Shown here in pieces: positions 54,244 through 62,982 of a stretch of 64,000 nucleotides of DNA; the stretch's first letter is position 1; every line of letters starts with the position of its first letter. The stretch is from Flammeovirgaceae bacterium UBA4659. GTDB taxonomy: Bacteria; Bacteroidota; Bacteroidia; Cytophagales; Cyclobacteriaceae. A model generated the notes under the pieces. That model ran no database searches, was not told the DNA's origin, and saw nothing but the letters and a program-made list of their open reading frames with translations. The position numbers and the translations under genes were made by a program. The stretch is taken from assembly GCA_002405445.1 (NCBI GenBank), contig DHLV01000047.1, positions 5,857-69,856 of the forward strand. The letters run 5' to 3'.

Positions 54244-56685
54244 CTAAATCCCCTCCGCAAAAAAGACGCGTTTCACCCGCTCACTCGTATTTGTTAAAAT
54301 CTCGTAGGGAATTGTTCCCAGCCGCTGCGCCACTTCATGAATGGGCAGACCTTCACCAAAAATGATTACCTCGTCACCTTCACGTGCGCCCAGCCCCGTC
54401 ACATCGATCATGGTCATGTCCATGCACACATTGCCTACCACGGGCGCGCGCTGGCCATTCACCAACACTACACCTTTGCCTCCGCTAAACCCCCTGCTGA
54501 ATCCGTCAGCATAGCCAATGGCAATGGTGGCGAGTTGAATGTCATGTTCGGGTGTGCCCTTTCTGCCATAGCCAACCGTTTCACCTTTTGTGATCGTCCG
54601 TATTTGTGAGATAACGGTTTTGAGAGTCGCTACGGGTTGCAATTGCAAAAGCGGTTCATCGGTTGGGTTTACGCCATACAAACCGATGCCCAAGCGCACC
54701 ATGTCCATCTGCAAATCGGGCAACCGCAATATACCAGGGGAATTGAGTATATGCCGCAACGGTTTGATGTTGAGTGGCCGTGTGAGCGATATGTAAAATT
54801 GTTGGAAGAGATTGAATTGCGCCTGTGAAAAACCATCGTGTACCGCTTCATCTGCACCGGCCAGGTGTGAGAAAACTGAGGCCACTCTAACATTTGGATT
54901 GGATTGCAACATCGAAACGATGTCAGATACATCTTCTTGTTCAAAGCCCAGGCGGTGCATGCCCGTATCCGTTTCAATGTGGACGGTGGCCGGTTGATTG
55001 CCAACAAATTCCAAAAAAGACGTGAGCATTTTCAGGTTGTACAGCACGGGCTCCAGCCGATATTCAAGTATATGTTGAAAACTCTCTTCCGCAGGATTCA
55101 TGACCATGATGGGTAACGCGATGTTGTTCTTTCGCAGTTCCACACCTTCATCGGCATAGGCTACGCCCAAGTAATCTACCTGGTGGTATTGCAACAGGTT
55201 GGCCACTTCTTCACTGCCGCTGCCGTAGGCAAATGCTTTTACCATTGCCATCAACTTCACGCCCGGCTTTAATTTTGATTTGAACAAGTTGAGGTTATGC
55301 ACCATTTTGTTCAAGTCAATTTCCATTACTGTGCCGTGTACCTTGCGCTGCAGCACCCGCACGATTTTTTCAAATTGAAATAGACGCGCCCCCTTTACCA
55401 AAATCACTTCGCTGTCAAAATTCTCCCACGCGCGCGAAGCCAAAAACGATTCGGTAGAATCAAAAAATAACGCGCTGACGGTAAAACGTTTTGAGTTTGC
55501 CTTTAACGTCTTGCCAATGCCTATCAAGCGGGTGACGTTGCTGGATTGAATGAGTGCGGCAATCTTGCCTGTCAGTTCCTCATCGCTCAACCCCGATTGC
55601 AGGATATCAGACAGGATCAACGTCTTTTTCTTTTTTTGTTGGCTTGCCAGGAAATCCAAACTAATACGCAGCCCCGCCAAGTCGTTGTTGTACGTGTCGT
55701 CAATCAACTGGCAGTGGTTGATGCCCTGTTTCAACTCTAACCGCATGGCTACTGACTTCAACTGATAGAGCCGTTGTTGGATGCCGTTGCCCGCATCACC
55801 CAAGTACAACATCATGGCGGTGCAGTGCAGCGCGTTTTCAATCGAAGCGGCATCGTGAAAGGGGAGCGCCAATTGAAATACCGCATCGCGATAACGCACT
55901 TGATACTTTGTTCCAATTGCATTGATTTTGATATCAGCGCCCGGGCTGTTTCCCCAAGTTAAAGCTGGCAGCTTTGATGCCTGCACTTCTTGGTGAATCG
56001 CTTGGTGATCGATGCAGTAGATCAGCGTATTTACATTTTTGAAAAGCCTCAGTTTTTCAGCAATTTTTTGTTGCCGTGATGCGAAGCCCTCATCATGCGC
56101 TGTGCCAATGTTGGTAAAAATGCCGATGGTGGGCTGTATGATCTGCTCCAGCCTTTCCATTTCGTTGGGCTTGGAAATGCCCGCCTCAAAAATACCCAAC
56201 TGATGGTGCGCCTGCATTTGCCAAACCGATAGGGGCACGCCAAGTTGCGAATTATAGCTGCCCGGGTTTTTCACCACACTGCGGTCGGGTGACAGCATTT
56301 GGTACAACCACTCTTTGATGATGGTTTTGGCATTGCTCCCCGTGATACCGACAACGGGCATAGAAAACTGCTTGCGGTGGTAAATGGCCAACCGCTGAAT
56401 CGCCTCTATGCATGAGCTTACCAAAAGTACATTTGCCTGTGGCAGCGCTTGCACATCTGTCGGTTTTTCTACCACAAACTGCCGCACGCCCATTTGATAA
56501 AGTTCTTTTAAATGTGTGTGACCATCGTGGCGTTGGCCTGCGATGGCGAAGAACACCGACCCATCGGCAACGACAGACTTTCGGCTGTCGGTGAGCAGGG
56601 TTTGCACAGGCCGGTCTTCTACAAGTTGTAACACACGGCCATGTGTGATAGCGGGCAGTTGGGAGAATATCATCGCTGAGTACAT
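54244..56685 (-). CDS. Bifunctional MurF ligase / alanine racemase
   Basis: This is about 813 residues from MYSAMIFSQLPAITHG; the upstream extension is not family-like. The N-terminal half is MurF: VGITGSNAKTIIKEWLYQML is the ATP loop near residue 105, FEAGISKPNEMERLEQI and LIDDTYNNDLAGLR follow. The C-terminal half, from about residue 450, is PLP-dependent alanine racemase: MAMVKAFAYGSGSEEVA holds the PLP Lys, VRLGIGLYGVNP and ATIAIGYADGFSRG the catalytic Tyr. The fusion is a known Bacteroidetes trait and joins D-Ala supply to the addition of D-Ala-D-Ala to the peptidoglycan precursor. Confidence 0.94.
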   Translation of the reverse strand: MYSAMIFSQLPAITHGRVLQLVEDRPVQTLLTDSRKSVVADGSVFFAIAGQRHDGHTHLKELYQMGVRQFVVEKPTDVQALPQANVLLVSSCIEAIQRLAIYHRKQFSMPVVGITGSNAKTIIKEWLYQMLSPDRSVVKNPGSYNSQLGVPLSVWQMQAHHQLGIFEAGISKPNEMERLEQIIQPTIGIFTNIGTAHDEGFASRQQKIAEKLRLFKNVNTLIYCIDHQAIHQEVQASKLPALTWGNSPGADIKINAIGTKYQVRYRDAVFQLALPFHDAASIENALHCTAMMLYLGDAGNGIQQRLYQLKSVAMRLELKQGINHCQLIDDTYNNDLAGLRISLDFLASQQKKKKTLILSDILQSGLSDEELTGKIAALIQSSNVTRLIGIGKTLKANSKRFTVSALFFDSTESFLASRAWENFDSEVILVKGARLFQFEKIVRVLQRKVHGTVMEIDLNKMVHNLNLFKSKLKPGVKLMAMVKAFAYGSGSEEVANLLQYHQVDYLGVAYADEGVELRKNNIALPIMVMNPAEESFQHILEYRLEPVLYNLKMLTSFLEFVGNQPATVHIETDTGMHRLGFEQEDVSDIVSMLQSNPNVRVASVFSHLAGADEAVHDGFSQAQFNLFQQFYISLTRPLNIKPLRHILNSPGILRLPDLQMDMVRLGIGLYGVNPTDEPLLQLQPVATLKTVISQIRTITKGETVGYGRKGTPEHDIQLATIAIGYADGFSRGFSGGKGVVLVNGQRAPVVGNVCMDMTMIDVTGLGAREGDEVIIFGEGLPIHEVAQRLGTIPYEILTNTSERVKRVFFAEGI

Positions 56686-56725
56686 TGGCTCTTCATGCAG
56701 GTTATTCCGCGTCTCAGGGGCAAAA

Positions 56726-57058
56726 CTAAAACAACTTCGCCCCATTCGGCACCGGCTTGTCGACCGAAGTGAGCACCACATTCCCGTTTTCGTCTGGGAA
56801 GCCGGTCATCAGCACTTCAGAAATGAAGGCGGCAATCTGTTTGGTTGGAAAATTGACCACACAGGCCACCTGCTTCCCAATAAGGTCGGCCGGCCGGTAG
56901 TGTTGGGTAATCTGTGCGCTTGTTTTCTTAACCCCGATTTCTGGCCCCAAATCGACCCAAACCTTGTTGGCGGGCTTTTTTACCCCCTCAAAAGGCTCAG
57001 CTTTCACAATGGTGCCTGCCCTCAAGTCAACTTTTGCAAAACCATCCCATGTTATCAT
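56726..57058 (-). CDS. csaA: CsaA-like tRNA-binding domain protein
   Basis: This 110-residue single-domain protein has the EMAP-II/Trbp111 OB fold. It begins MITWDGFAKVDLRAGTIV and has KKPANKVWVDLGPEIGVKKTSAQIT near residue 27 to 50, VACVVNFPTKQIAAFISEVLMTGF near residue 65, and ends DKPVPNGAKLF. This matches CsaA, reported to bind tRNA-like structures and act as an export chaperone in Bacillus. The gene is 40 bases upstream of the murF-alr start on the same strand. Confidence 0.92.
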   Translation of the reverse strand: MITWDGFAKVDLRAGTIVKAEPFEGVKKPANKVWVDLGPEIGVKKTSAQITQHYRPADLIGKQVACVVNFPTKQIAAFISEVLMTGFPDENGNVVLTSVDKPVPNGAKLF

Positions 57059-57130
57059 TTCAAAAAAAATTCTAACTTAGCACTCCAGACCGCTAAAAGT
57101 AATACCGCACGTTTCAAAGTTTACACTACA

Positions 57131-57469
57131 ATGAAGCAGAATTTTTCGGTTTTCGGAGTTTTTTTATTCGCTTTTGCGGGATTGTTCGCTCTTTCTGCCC
57201 ACGCCCAGGAGAACCATCCGGAGTCGGCAGATGAGTTGAAGGAGTTGACTACCAGTCATCCCGAACTTAAACTAGATGAGGATAAGACATTGCTGGCTGA
57301 GCCGGACGTCAAAACGGTTGCCCCCGCTTTGATGAACAGAGAGGGCGTAAGCAAACTGCCCAAAGGCAAAGAAGCCAAAAACGAAAAAGGTGAAGATGAT
57401 GCTCTGGGTTTTAACTTTCTTTATTACATCATCCAAAAATTCAAGATCAGTGATATTGTCGATAATTGA
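57131..57469 (+). CDS. Small exported hypothetical protein
   Basis: This 112-residue protein starts MKQNFSVFGVFLFAFAGLFALSAHA, a clean signal peptide cut before QENHPES. The mature part is very acidic then basic, with low complexity (KLPKGKEAKNEKGEDD) and a hydrophobic C-terminal strip (ALGFNFLYYIIQKFKISDIVDN). The sequence before the ATG is in frame but belongs to the antisense of csaA and murF and is not coding here. No domain is recognised. Confidence 0.68.
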   Translation: MKQNFSVFGVFLFAFAGLFALSAHAQENHPESADELKELTTSHPELKLDEDKTLLAEPDVKTVAPALMNREGVSKLPKGKEAKNEKGEDDALGFNFLYYIIQKFKISDIVDN

Positions 57470-57593
57470 CAACCCATGTCATTGACGGAGGCTGTCGCTC
57501 AGCCAGATACGTTTTGTAGTGCTTTAAACCGCGCTTGCTTCTTGGTGATTTTTGTTTCCACGAACAATGAGCTGACGAAAGAAAGCTAGCCTC

Positions 57594-58334
57594 TCAACTT
57601 TGCTTGACCAAAAACTGCTCTAGGTCTTTTAATTTCAAGATTCCTTCGTAGTAGGCTTTGCCAAAAATCACGGAGTAAACGCCCATGTCATTCAGGCGCT
57701 TGATGTCGTCCACCCCGCGCACCCCACCGCTGGCCAACACTTTCAAGTTTGGAAAGGTGTCCATGATTTCCTGGTAAAAAGAGAAAGCGGGCCCTTCCAG
57801 CACCCCATCGCGCGAGATGTCGGTGCATTTGGCGTATTTCAATCCTCGGTCGTAAAAGAATTCGATGTGCTCAAAAAGCGTGAGATTGGAAATGTTTTGC
57901 CAGCCGCGAAAGGCTACTTTCTTTGATTGAATATCGGTAACATCTGCGCCCAGCGTAATTACCTCGCGGCCATAGCTTACCAGCCATGAGGCAAACAATT
58001 GCGGGTTGGTAATGGCAATACTGGAGGCTGTAATATAATCTGCCCCGTAGTTGTAGGCATTACCGATGTCGCCATCGGTACAGATGCCTCCGGTAAAATC
58101 GAGCTTTAGATCAGTGTAGCCTGAGATCTGTTGCAACACATGTAAATTTTTTGGCGACCCTGACTCTGCCCCGTCTAAATCTACAACGTGCAATATTTCT
58201 ATGCCATGGTCTTCAAACCGCCTGGCCAGGTCAACTGGATTTTCCTCATAGGCTTTTTCACTGGCGGGGTCGCCTTTGCGCATCTTCACTACGCGCCCCT
58301 TTCTGATGGCAATCGAAGGTATTACTTGAATCAT
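57594..58334 (-). CDS. HisA-like TIM-barrel protein lacking the first catalytic Asp
   Basis: This is about 246 residues from MIQVIPSIAIRKGRVV, the length of HisA (ProFAR isomerase of histidine synthesis). The phosphate-binding and C-terminal blocks are HisA-like: LDFTGGICTDGDIGNAY, GADVTDIQSKKVAFRGW, CTDISRDGVLEGP and VLASGGVRGVDDIKRL. In HisA the first beta strand reads PA(I/L)D, with the Asp as general acid/base; here it reads PSIAI, with Ala 9 at that place. The second Asp (in GADV) is kept. It stands alone, not in a his operon, so a paralogue with changed or lost activity is likely. Confidence 0.8.
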   Translation of the reverse strand: MIQVIPSIAIRKGRVVKMRKGDPASEKAYEENPVDLARRFEDHGIEILHVVDLDGAESGSPKNLHVLQQISGYTDLKLDFTGGICTDGDIGNAYNYGADYITASSIAITNPQLFASWLVSYGREVITLGADVTDIQSKKVAFRGWQNISNLTLFEHIEFFYDRGLKYAKCTDISRDGVLEGPAFSFYQEIMDTFPNLKVLASGGVRGVDDIKRLNDMGVYSVIFGKAYYEGILKLKDLEQFLVKQS

Positions 58335-58392
58335 TGAATGTTGTCTATATCTGGTTGGTGTAACTACATTTACTTTTTCAGGATTTGGCAAA

Positions 58393-58947
58393 CTATTTTC
58401 TGGTGAAGGATGCCGCCACCAGTGTTTTGTCCCACATAAAAAGCAATTCCATCTCTTCGCCAGCTTTTTCAACACTGATGGTGAATTGCTCAAACTCTTT
58501 TTCTTGCAGCACCACAGGGCTTTCAATCTTCAATGCGTCTTTGGCCGGGTCGCGCAGTGCTTGCCCGTTAAAATCTACTCCCCAACTGGGTATTTCACTG
58601 TTGAAAATAATGCTCCAGCTGTTTTCGTCAGGGATTGTCCACAAACTGTATTTGCCTGCAACCAACGTTTGGCCTGCAAAGGAGAGGTCTTTGTTTGTTT
58701 CAAACACCGTGGGCTCGTTGGCACCGGTGCGCCACACTTTGCCAAACGGTACCAGTCCATCTTTTGCAAAAATCACCCTCCCTTTTTTGGAAGGACGGTT
58801 GTAGAAGACATGCACCTTCAGGTCGCCATCGGCAAAGTTTACGTCCGACTCAGGGCTGAACGACTTGGTGTAAAACTCTTTTACATAGATGTAGGCGCCA
58901 AGTATCACTACCAGCACCACACCCGCAATGATGAGTACTCGCTTCAT
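58393..58947 (-). CDS. DUF2911 protein with N-terminal TM anchor
   Basis: This is about 184 residues: a TM anchor (MKRVLIIAGVVLVVILGAYIYV) then a DUF2911 domain on the outer side. Recognisable blocks are VHVFYNRPSKKGRVIF, the GKVWRTGANEPTVFE motif near residue 75, LVAGKYSLWTIPDE and WSIIFNSEIPSWG. DUF2911 proteins are common, often secreted, and uncharacterised in Bacteroidetes. The gene lies 58 bases upstream of the HisA-like gene and may share its promoter. Confidence 0.85.
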   Translation of the reverse strand: MKRVLIIAGVVLVVILGAYIYVKEFYTKSFSPESDVNFADGDLKVHVFYNRPSKKGRVIFAKDGLVPFGKVWRTGANEPTVFETNKDLSFAGQTLVAGKYSLWTIPDENSWSIIFNSEIPSWGVDFNGQALRDPAKDALKIESPVVLQEKEFEQFTISVEKAGEEMELLFMWDKTLVAASFTRK

Positions 58948-59048
58948 ACGGTTTTTGGTTTTGAAACAAACCACTAGTTAATATTTAACCTTCAATTTGC
59001 AAATAATTAGCGTGATCCCATTATTTTTGAGCAATAACATTTACTTTT

Positions 59049-59162
59049 ATGGGAGAGGCAGTTTTTGCATTTATTTGGGTTCTTTTTGCGCTCGCAATCG
59101 CTTCAATTTGGGTATTTCCTAACAAAAAAGTCAGTAACAACGAGCATGATCTAAAGCATTGA
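59049..59162 (+). CDS. 37-residue single-TM micropeptide candidate
   Basis: The frame MGEAVFAFIWVLFALAIAS continues IWVFPNKKVSNNEHDLKH, giving one clear TM helix and a charged soluble tail. It ends six bases before the start of the LOG-family gene on the same strand. It is plausible as a small membrane protein, but support is only composition and position. Confidence 0.4.
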   Translation: MGEAVFAFIWVLFALAIASIWVFPNKKVSNNEHDLKH

Positions 59163-59168
59163 TGCAGA

Positions 59169-59708
59169 ATGAACATCTGCGTTTTTTGCGGCAGCTCCAT
59201 TGGTGGCAGTGATGTTTTTGCGAAGGCAGCCCGGGAGCTGGGCATGCTCATCGCGCAGTCAAAATCAACGCTCGTTTATGGTGGGGGCAACATCGGCCTG
59301 ATGGGGGCAGTGGCAGACGCTGCCATGGCCCATGGCGGCAAGGTGATTGGTGTCATTCCCGATTTCCTGGTTCGCAGGGAAGTGGCCCACAATGGCATTA
59401 CGCAGCTTGAGGTTGTGGAGTCTATGCACGAGCGCAAAAAGCGTATGGCCGACCTTTCGCACGCATTTGTTGCAATGCCGGGTGGATGGGGAACACTGGA
59501 CGAACTGGCCGAAATTTTAACCTGGAAGCAGCTGGGGTTAATACAACCCACCATTGGCATTCTGAATGTGCAATCTTTTTTTGACCCGCTGTTGGCTCAA
59601 ATGCACCAAATGACGCAGATGGGTTTTTTGCAGGCCGAGAACCTCAAGCAGATAAAAGTGGCTGCCACACCACGCGAAATGCTCATCCAGGTGGGCGCAA
59701 TTACTTGA
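59169..59708 (+). CDS. LOG family (TIGR00730) phosphoribohydrolase
   Basis: This 179-residue Rossmann-fold protein begins MNICVFCGSSIGGSD, with the family motif PGGWGTLDELAE near residue 99 and LVYGGGNIGLMG near residue 36. Homologues are cytokinin riboside 5'-monophosphate phosphoribohydrolases, which release a base from a nucleoside monophosphate; in bacteria they act on AMP-like substrates. All catalytic parts (the Arg of the RKKRMADL segment and the PGGxGT loop) are present. It is cytoplasmic. Confidence 0.93.
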   Translation: MNICVFCGSSIGGSDVFAKAARELGMLIAQSKSTLVYGGGNIGLMGAVADAAMAHGGKVIGVIPDFLVRREVAHNGITQLEVVESMHERKKRMADLSHAFVAMPGGWGTLDELAEILTWKQLGLIQPTIGILNVQSFFDPLLAQMHQMTQMGFLQAENLKQIKVAATPREMLIQVGAIT

Positions 59709-59773
59709 TAGTGCCGCGTGTGCGTGGCAAAGTTTCCTGAATTTTCGTTAGTTTTCGTTCAATTATCGTTTCG

Positions 59774-61012
59774 ATGGGCAGGCGGCTATTGGTTGTCGTT
59801 TTCACGTTTTTTTTTAATCACACCTTCTGCCAGTTGCAGATACTTGGCTTTTCATTGCCGCCCGAAAAAAACCGTGTGGAAATACCCATCGAAATCCATA
59901 ATAACCTGGCGGTAGTGCCGGTGGTATTGAACAACACCCTTGCCCTCAAGTTCATCGTAGATACGGGAGTACGCACTGCCATCTTAACCGAACGGATTTA
60001 CAGCGACATCCTCAACCTTTCATACACCCGCAAATACTCGATTTCGGGGGCGGGCGGTGAAAAACTGGTGGACGCCTACCTGACCAACAATGTTACTTTT
60101 GACATGCCGGGCGTGCGCGGTCAGGGGCACTCTATGCTCGTGCTGGATCAGGATTACCTTGAACTCAAAAATTCGATGGGCACTGAAGTGCATGGCATAT
60201 TGGGATATGAGTTGTTCAGCCGATTTGTTGTTACGATTGATTACGAAAACAAACTGCTGATCTTGGAGCGCCCCGATAAGTTTAAGCCGCGCAAGAGCTT
60301 TCAGGTTTTGCCCATTACTGTTGAAGACACCAAACCGTTCGTTAAAGTGCCGTTGGCCATGACAGACTCGGCAAAGTTGATTGCCAAATTGCTGGTGGAC
60401 AGCGGTGCAAGCCACGGCATTTTTTTGGAGATAGGTTCTGATAGTCTGGTGCAGGTGCCGAAAAAGAATATCGATGCTGTGTTGGGCCGCGGGCTGGGTG
60501 GAATGATCATCGGAAAAATCGGTCGGATTAATAGTTTATCGTTGGGCAATTACCAGTTAGAAAACCTGGTGGCCAACTTTCCCATCGATTACATACCCAA
60601 AGATACCACCAGAGAAAACAACAGAAAATACCGCAATGGCAGTATAGGAGGCGATTTGCTGAGCCGCTTTACAGTAGTCTTTGATTTTTCGAATGAGAAG
60701 ATATACCTGAAAAAGAACACCTCCTTCAAAAAGAAATTCTATTACAATTTGAGCGGTCTCACCGTGCGGGCACGCGGTTCGCGCTTGCGCGATTTCGAAA
60801 TTTCAGATGTGCGAAAAAATACTGCTGCCGAAAAATGCGGTATTCAGGTGGGAGATCGGTTGCTGGTACTCAACGGCATCGACTTGTCTGATTTGGGACT
60901 GAGCGATGTGAATGCATTGTTTGACCGAAAGCCCGGAAAAAAAATCAAACTGATCATCATGCGCAATGGCGAGAAATTGAAAAAGAAATTTGTGCTGGAA
61001 AGCCAAATTTAA
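59774..61012 (+). CDS. Exported retropepsin-like protease with PDZ domain
   Basis: This is 412 residues with a signal sequence (RRLLVVVFTFFFNHTFCQ). Two aspartic-protease half-domains follow: FIVDTGVRTAILTE near residue 58 and LLVDSGASHGIFLE near residue 210, which between them supply the two catalytic Asp. At the C-terminus a PDZ domain (DVRKNTAAEKCGIQVGDRLLVLNG near residue 350, shown in parts) precedes a conserved KKIKLIIMRNGE. The domain order matches PDZ-bearing Bacteroidetes aspartyl proteases. Its stop overlaps the stop of the convergent receiver gene by four bases. Confidence 0.88.
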   Translation: MGRRLLVVVFTFFFNHTFCQLQILGFSLPPEKNRVEIPIEIHNNLAVVPVVLNNTLALKFIVDTGVRTAILTERIYSDILNLSYTRKYSISGAGGEKLVDAYLTNNVTFDMPGVRGQGHSMLVLDQDYLELKNSMGTEVHGILGYELFSRFVVTIDYENKLLILERPDKFKPRKSFQVLPITVEDTKPFVKVPLAMTDSAKLIAKLLVDSGASHGIFLEIGSDSLVQVPKKNIDAVLGRGLGGMIIGKIGRINSLSLGNYQLENLVANFPIDYIPKDTTRENNRKYRNGSIGGDLLSRFTVVFDFSNEKIYLKKNTSFKKKFYYNLSGLTVRARGSRLRDFEISDVRKNTAAEKCGIQVGDRLLVLNGIDLSDLGLSDVNALFDRKPGKKIKLIIMRNGEKLKKKFVLESQI

Positions 61013-61473
61013 ATCCTACCTGAAAGCAACTGTGCCAGCAACCCTTTACGTCTTTGATATGCCTTCTTTAAGAACTCCTGAGCATCGCGCGCAGTGGTGG
61101 AGCGATGCAAGGTCTTCAGGATTCGGTCGGATGACAGGTTAGATTTCAAAACGTAGTCCAACGGGGTGTCAAACAGGGTTGCCTCATAGTTCGAATTCTT
61201 GATGATGGTGATGGGCACGTCCTTTGTTTTTTTGTGCTGGGCAAACTTGTGCACCGTCTCCTTCAATTCAAAGGCACCAATGTTGTCATCAATCAAAATA
61301 TACGAAGGGTCAAATCTGGTGAGGCAATGTAGGCTGCTTCTGAGGTCAAAGGCAAACCGGGCAACAATGGGCTGGTGGCGGATGTCCTTCAAATGATCAA
61401 CCACCGAACTTAACTCGATCGGGTTGTTGCCCACCAGCAACAATTGCCATGATGACAGTACTTTGGTTTCCAT
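61009..61473 (-). CDS. Degenerate receiver-domain protein
   Basis: This is about 154 residues from METKVLSSWQLLLVGNNP. It has the alternating pattern of a response-regulator receiver: LLLVGNNPIELSSVVDHL (strand 1, helix 1), ILIDDNIGAFEL (strand 3, with a possible phospho-Asp) and LDYVLKSNLSSDRILKTL (strand 5, Lys). The usual acidic pair after strand 1 is replaced by GNN, so metal-dependent phosphorylation is doubtful. No output domain follows and no histidine kinase is near. The C-terminus is basic (KKAYQRRKG). Confidence 0.6.
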   Translation of the reverse strand: METKVLSSWQLLLVGNNPIELSSVVDHLKDIRHQPIVARFAFDLRSSLHCLTRFDPSYILIDDNIGAFELKETVHKFAQHKKTKDVPITIIKNSNYEATLFDTPLDYVLKSNLSSDRILKTLHRSTTARDAQEFLKKAYQRRKGLLAQLLSGRI

Positions 61474-61729
61474 AAGCCAACTTTGTTTTGCAATGCTATC
61501 ATCCAAGGTACGCAATAGAAACGTCTATTGCATCACTGAAAAATGAAAATCAACAGGTCATCAAAAAATACTGAGAATCAAGTGGGTGATTTTCATAATA
61601 GGGTTGAATTATCCTATTTGCCGCACAATGGCCCACAAATTATTTGCCGAACCTGCTGAAAGGGTGAATTGATAAAAACTTAACTTTCCTCCTCGTTCTA
61701 AACGAACAGATGGGAAAAAATTTTTCAAA

Positions 61730-62836
61730 ATGAGAAAAATTTTGATTGTGGGCGGTGGGCTGTCGGGATTGGTGGCTGCCAATTTGTTGACAAAATGTGC
61801 AGAAGTTGTGCTGGTCGAGAAAAAGCAGTACCCGTTTCACCGCGTCTGTGGGGAATATATCTCGAACGAAACCGTTCCATTTTTGCAGCGGCACGGCCTG
61901 CTACCCAACCTCGATGCGTTACCTGTCATCAAAACACTATGGATTACTTCTGTCAATGGCAGAAAGTCCGAGCTTCCACTCGACCTCGGTGGGTTTGGCA
62001 TAAGCCGATACGCGTTTGACCATTTCCTGTTTCAACGGGCTGTTAAAAACGGGGCACAGGTTTTTGAGAATTGCGAGGCAAACACAATTACGTTGGCAGG
62101 CGACCGCTTTTTGGTAGAAACAAGCGAAAAGATTTTTGAGGCAGATGTGGTGATCGGTTCTTTTGGTAAGCGCTCGCGCATCGACAAGGCCATGAACCGA
62201 TCGTTTATGCAAAAGAAGTCGCCTTACGTGGGCGTGAAGTACCACATCCGCGTGGCCCACCCCAGCGATGTGATTGCGCTGCACAACTTCAAAGATGGGT
62301 ATTGCGGCATCAGCAATGTGGAAGATGGCAAAAGCACGCTTTGTTACCTCACCCACCGAAACAATTTGAAATCGTATAAGCAGATTGAGGCGATGGAACG
62401 GAATGTGGTGTGCAGAAATCCTTACTTGAAAGAGATATTTGCGCGGGCAGAGTTTCTGTATGACAAGCCCGAAACGATCAATGAAATTTCATTCGAAACA
62501 AAGCAGGCTGTTGAAAACCATGTCATTATGTGTGGCGATGCAGCAGGTATGATTACGCCCCTCTGCGGTAACGGCATGGCGCTGGCCATCCATTCGGCTA
62601 AAATTGCTGCGGAACTCATCACTGATTTTGCAGAGGGCAGAAAATCAAGGGCGCAGTTGGAGCATGACTATACAAAAAGATGGAACCAGTTGTTTGCCAC
62701 GCGCCTGTGGGCCGGCAAACAAATTCAAAAGCTGTTTGGCAACGAATGGACATCTGATTTGGCAGTGAATTTAGCACGTTACGCTTCACCCGTGGCAACC
62801 TGGTTGGTGAAACAAACACACGGAAAACCGTTTTGA
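61730..62836 (+). CDS. Geranylgeranyl-reductase-like FAD-dependent oxidoreductase
   Basis: This 368-residue flavoprotein has the FAD motif ILIVGGGLSGLVAANLL at residues 4-20, FHRVCGEYISNETVPFL near residue 40 (a family signature) and MCGDAAGMITPLCGNGMALAI near residue 265, the second FAD contact. It belongs to the geranylgeranyl reductase/aromatic hydroxylase class that also serves type III polyketide clusters. Neither a polyketide synthase nor isoprenoid genes are adjacent, so the substrate is open. It is preceded by a 256-base gap in which no gene was found. Confidence 0.86.
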   Translation: MRKILIVGGGLSGLVAANLLTKCAEVVLVEKKQYPFHRVCGEYISNETVPFLQRHGLLPNLDALPVIKTLWITSVNGRKSELPLDLGGFGISRYAFDHFLFQRAVKNGAQVFENCEANTITLAGDRFLVETSEKIFEADVVIGSFGKRSRIDKAMNRSFMQKKSPYVGVKYHIRVAHPSDVIALHNFKDGYCGISNVEDGKSTLCYLTHRNNLKSYKQIEAMERNVVCRNPYLKEIFARAEFLYDKPETINEISFETKQAVENHVIMCGDAAGMITPLCGNGMALAIHSAKIAAELITDFAEGRKSRAQLEHDYTKRWNQLFATRLWAGKQIQKLFGNEWTSDLAVNLARYASPVATWLVKQTHGKPF

Positions 62837-62982
62837 AACGCTTGTTCAGTTTGATGGAAGAGGAACTTACCATTCAAATGGTGCACGCCCTTACCGTTTG
62901 CCGTTGAGAAGGCCGCAGCAAATCAATAATCACGTTGAATTTATTCTCAACTTCACTAACTTCCCTCCCTAAACTCAAACCA

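Noticed and set aside
56543-57130. In-frame upstream extension of the 57131 gene
   Set aside because: It is antisense to murF-alr and csaA, whose motifs are clear, and the signal peptide at 57131 sets the true start.
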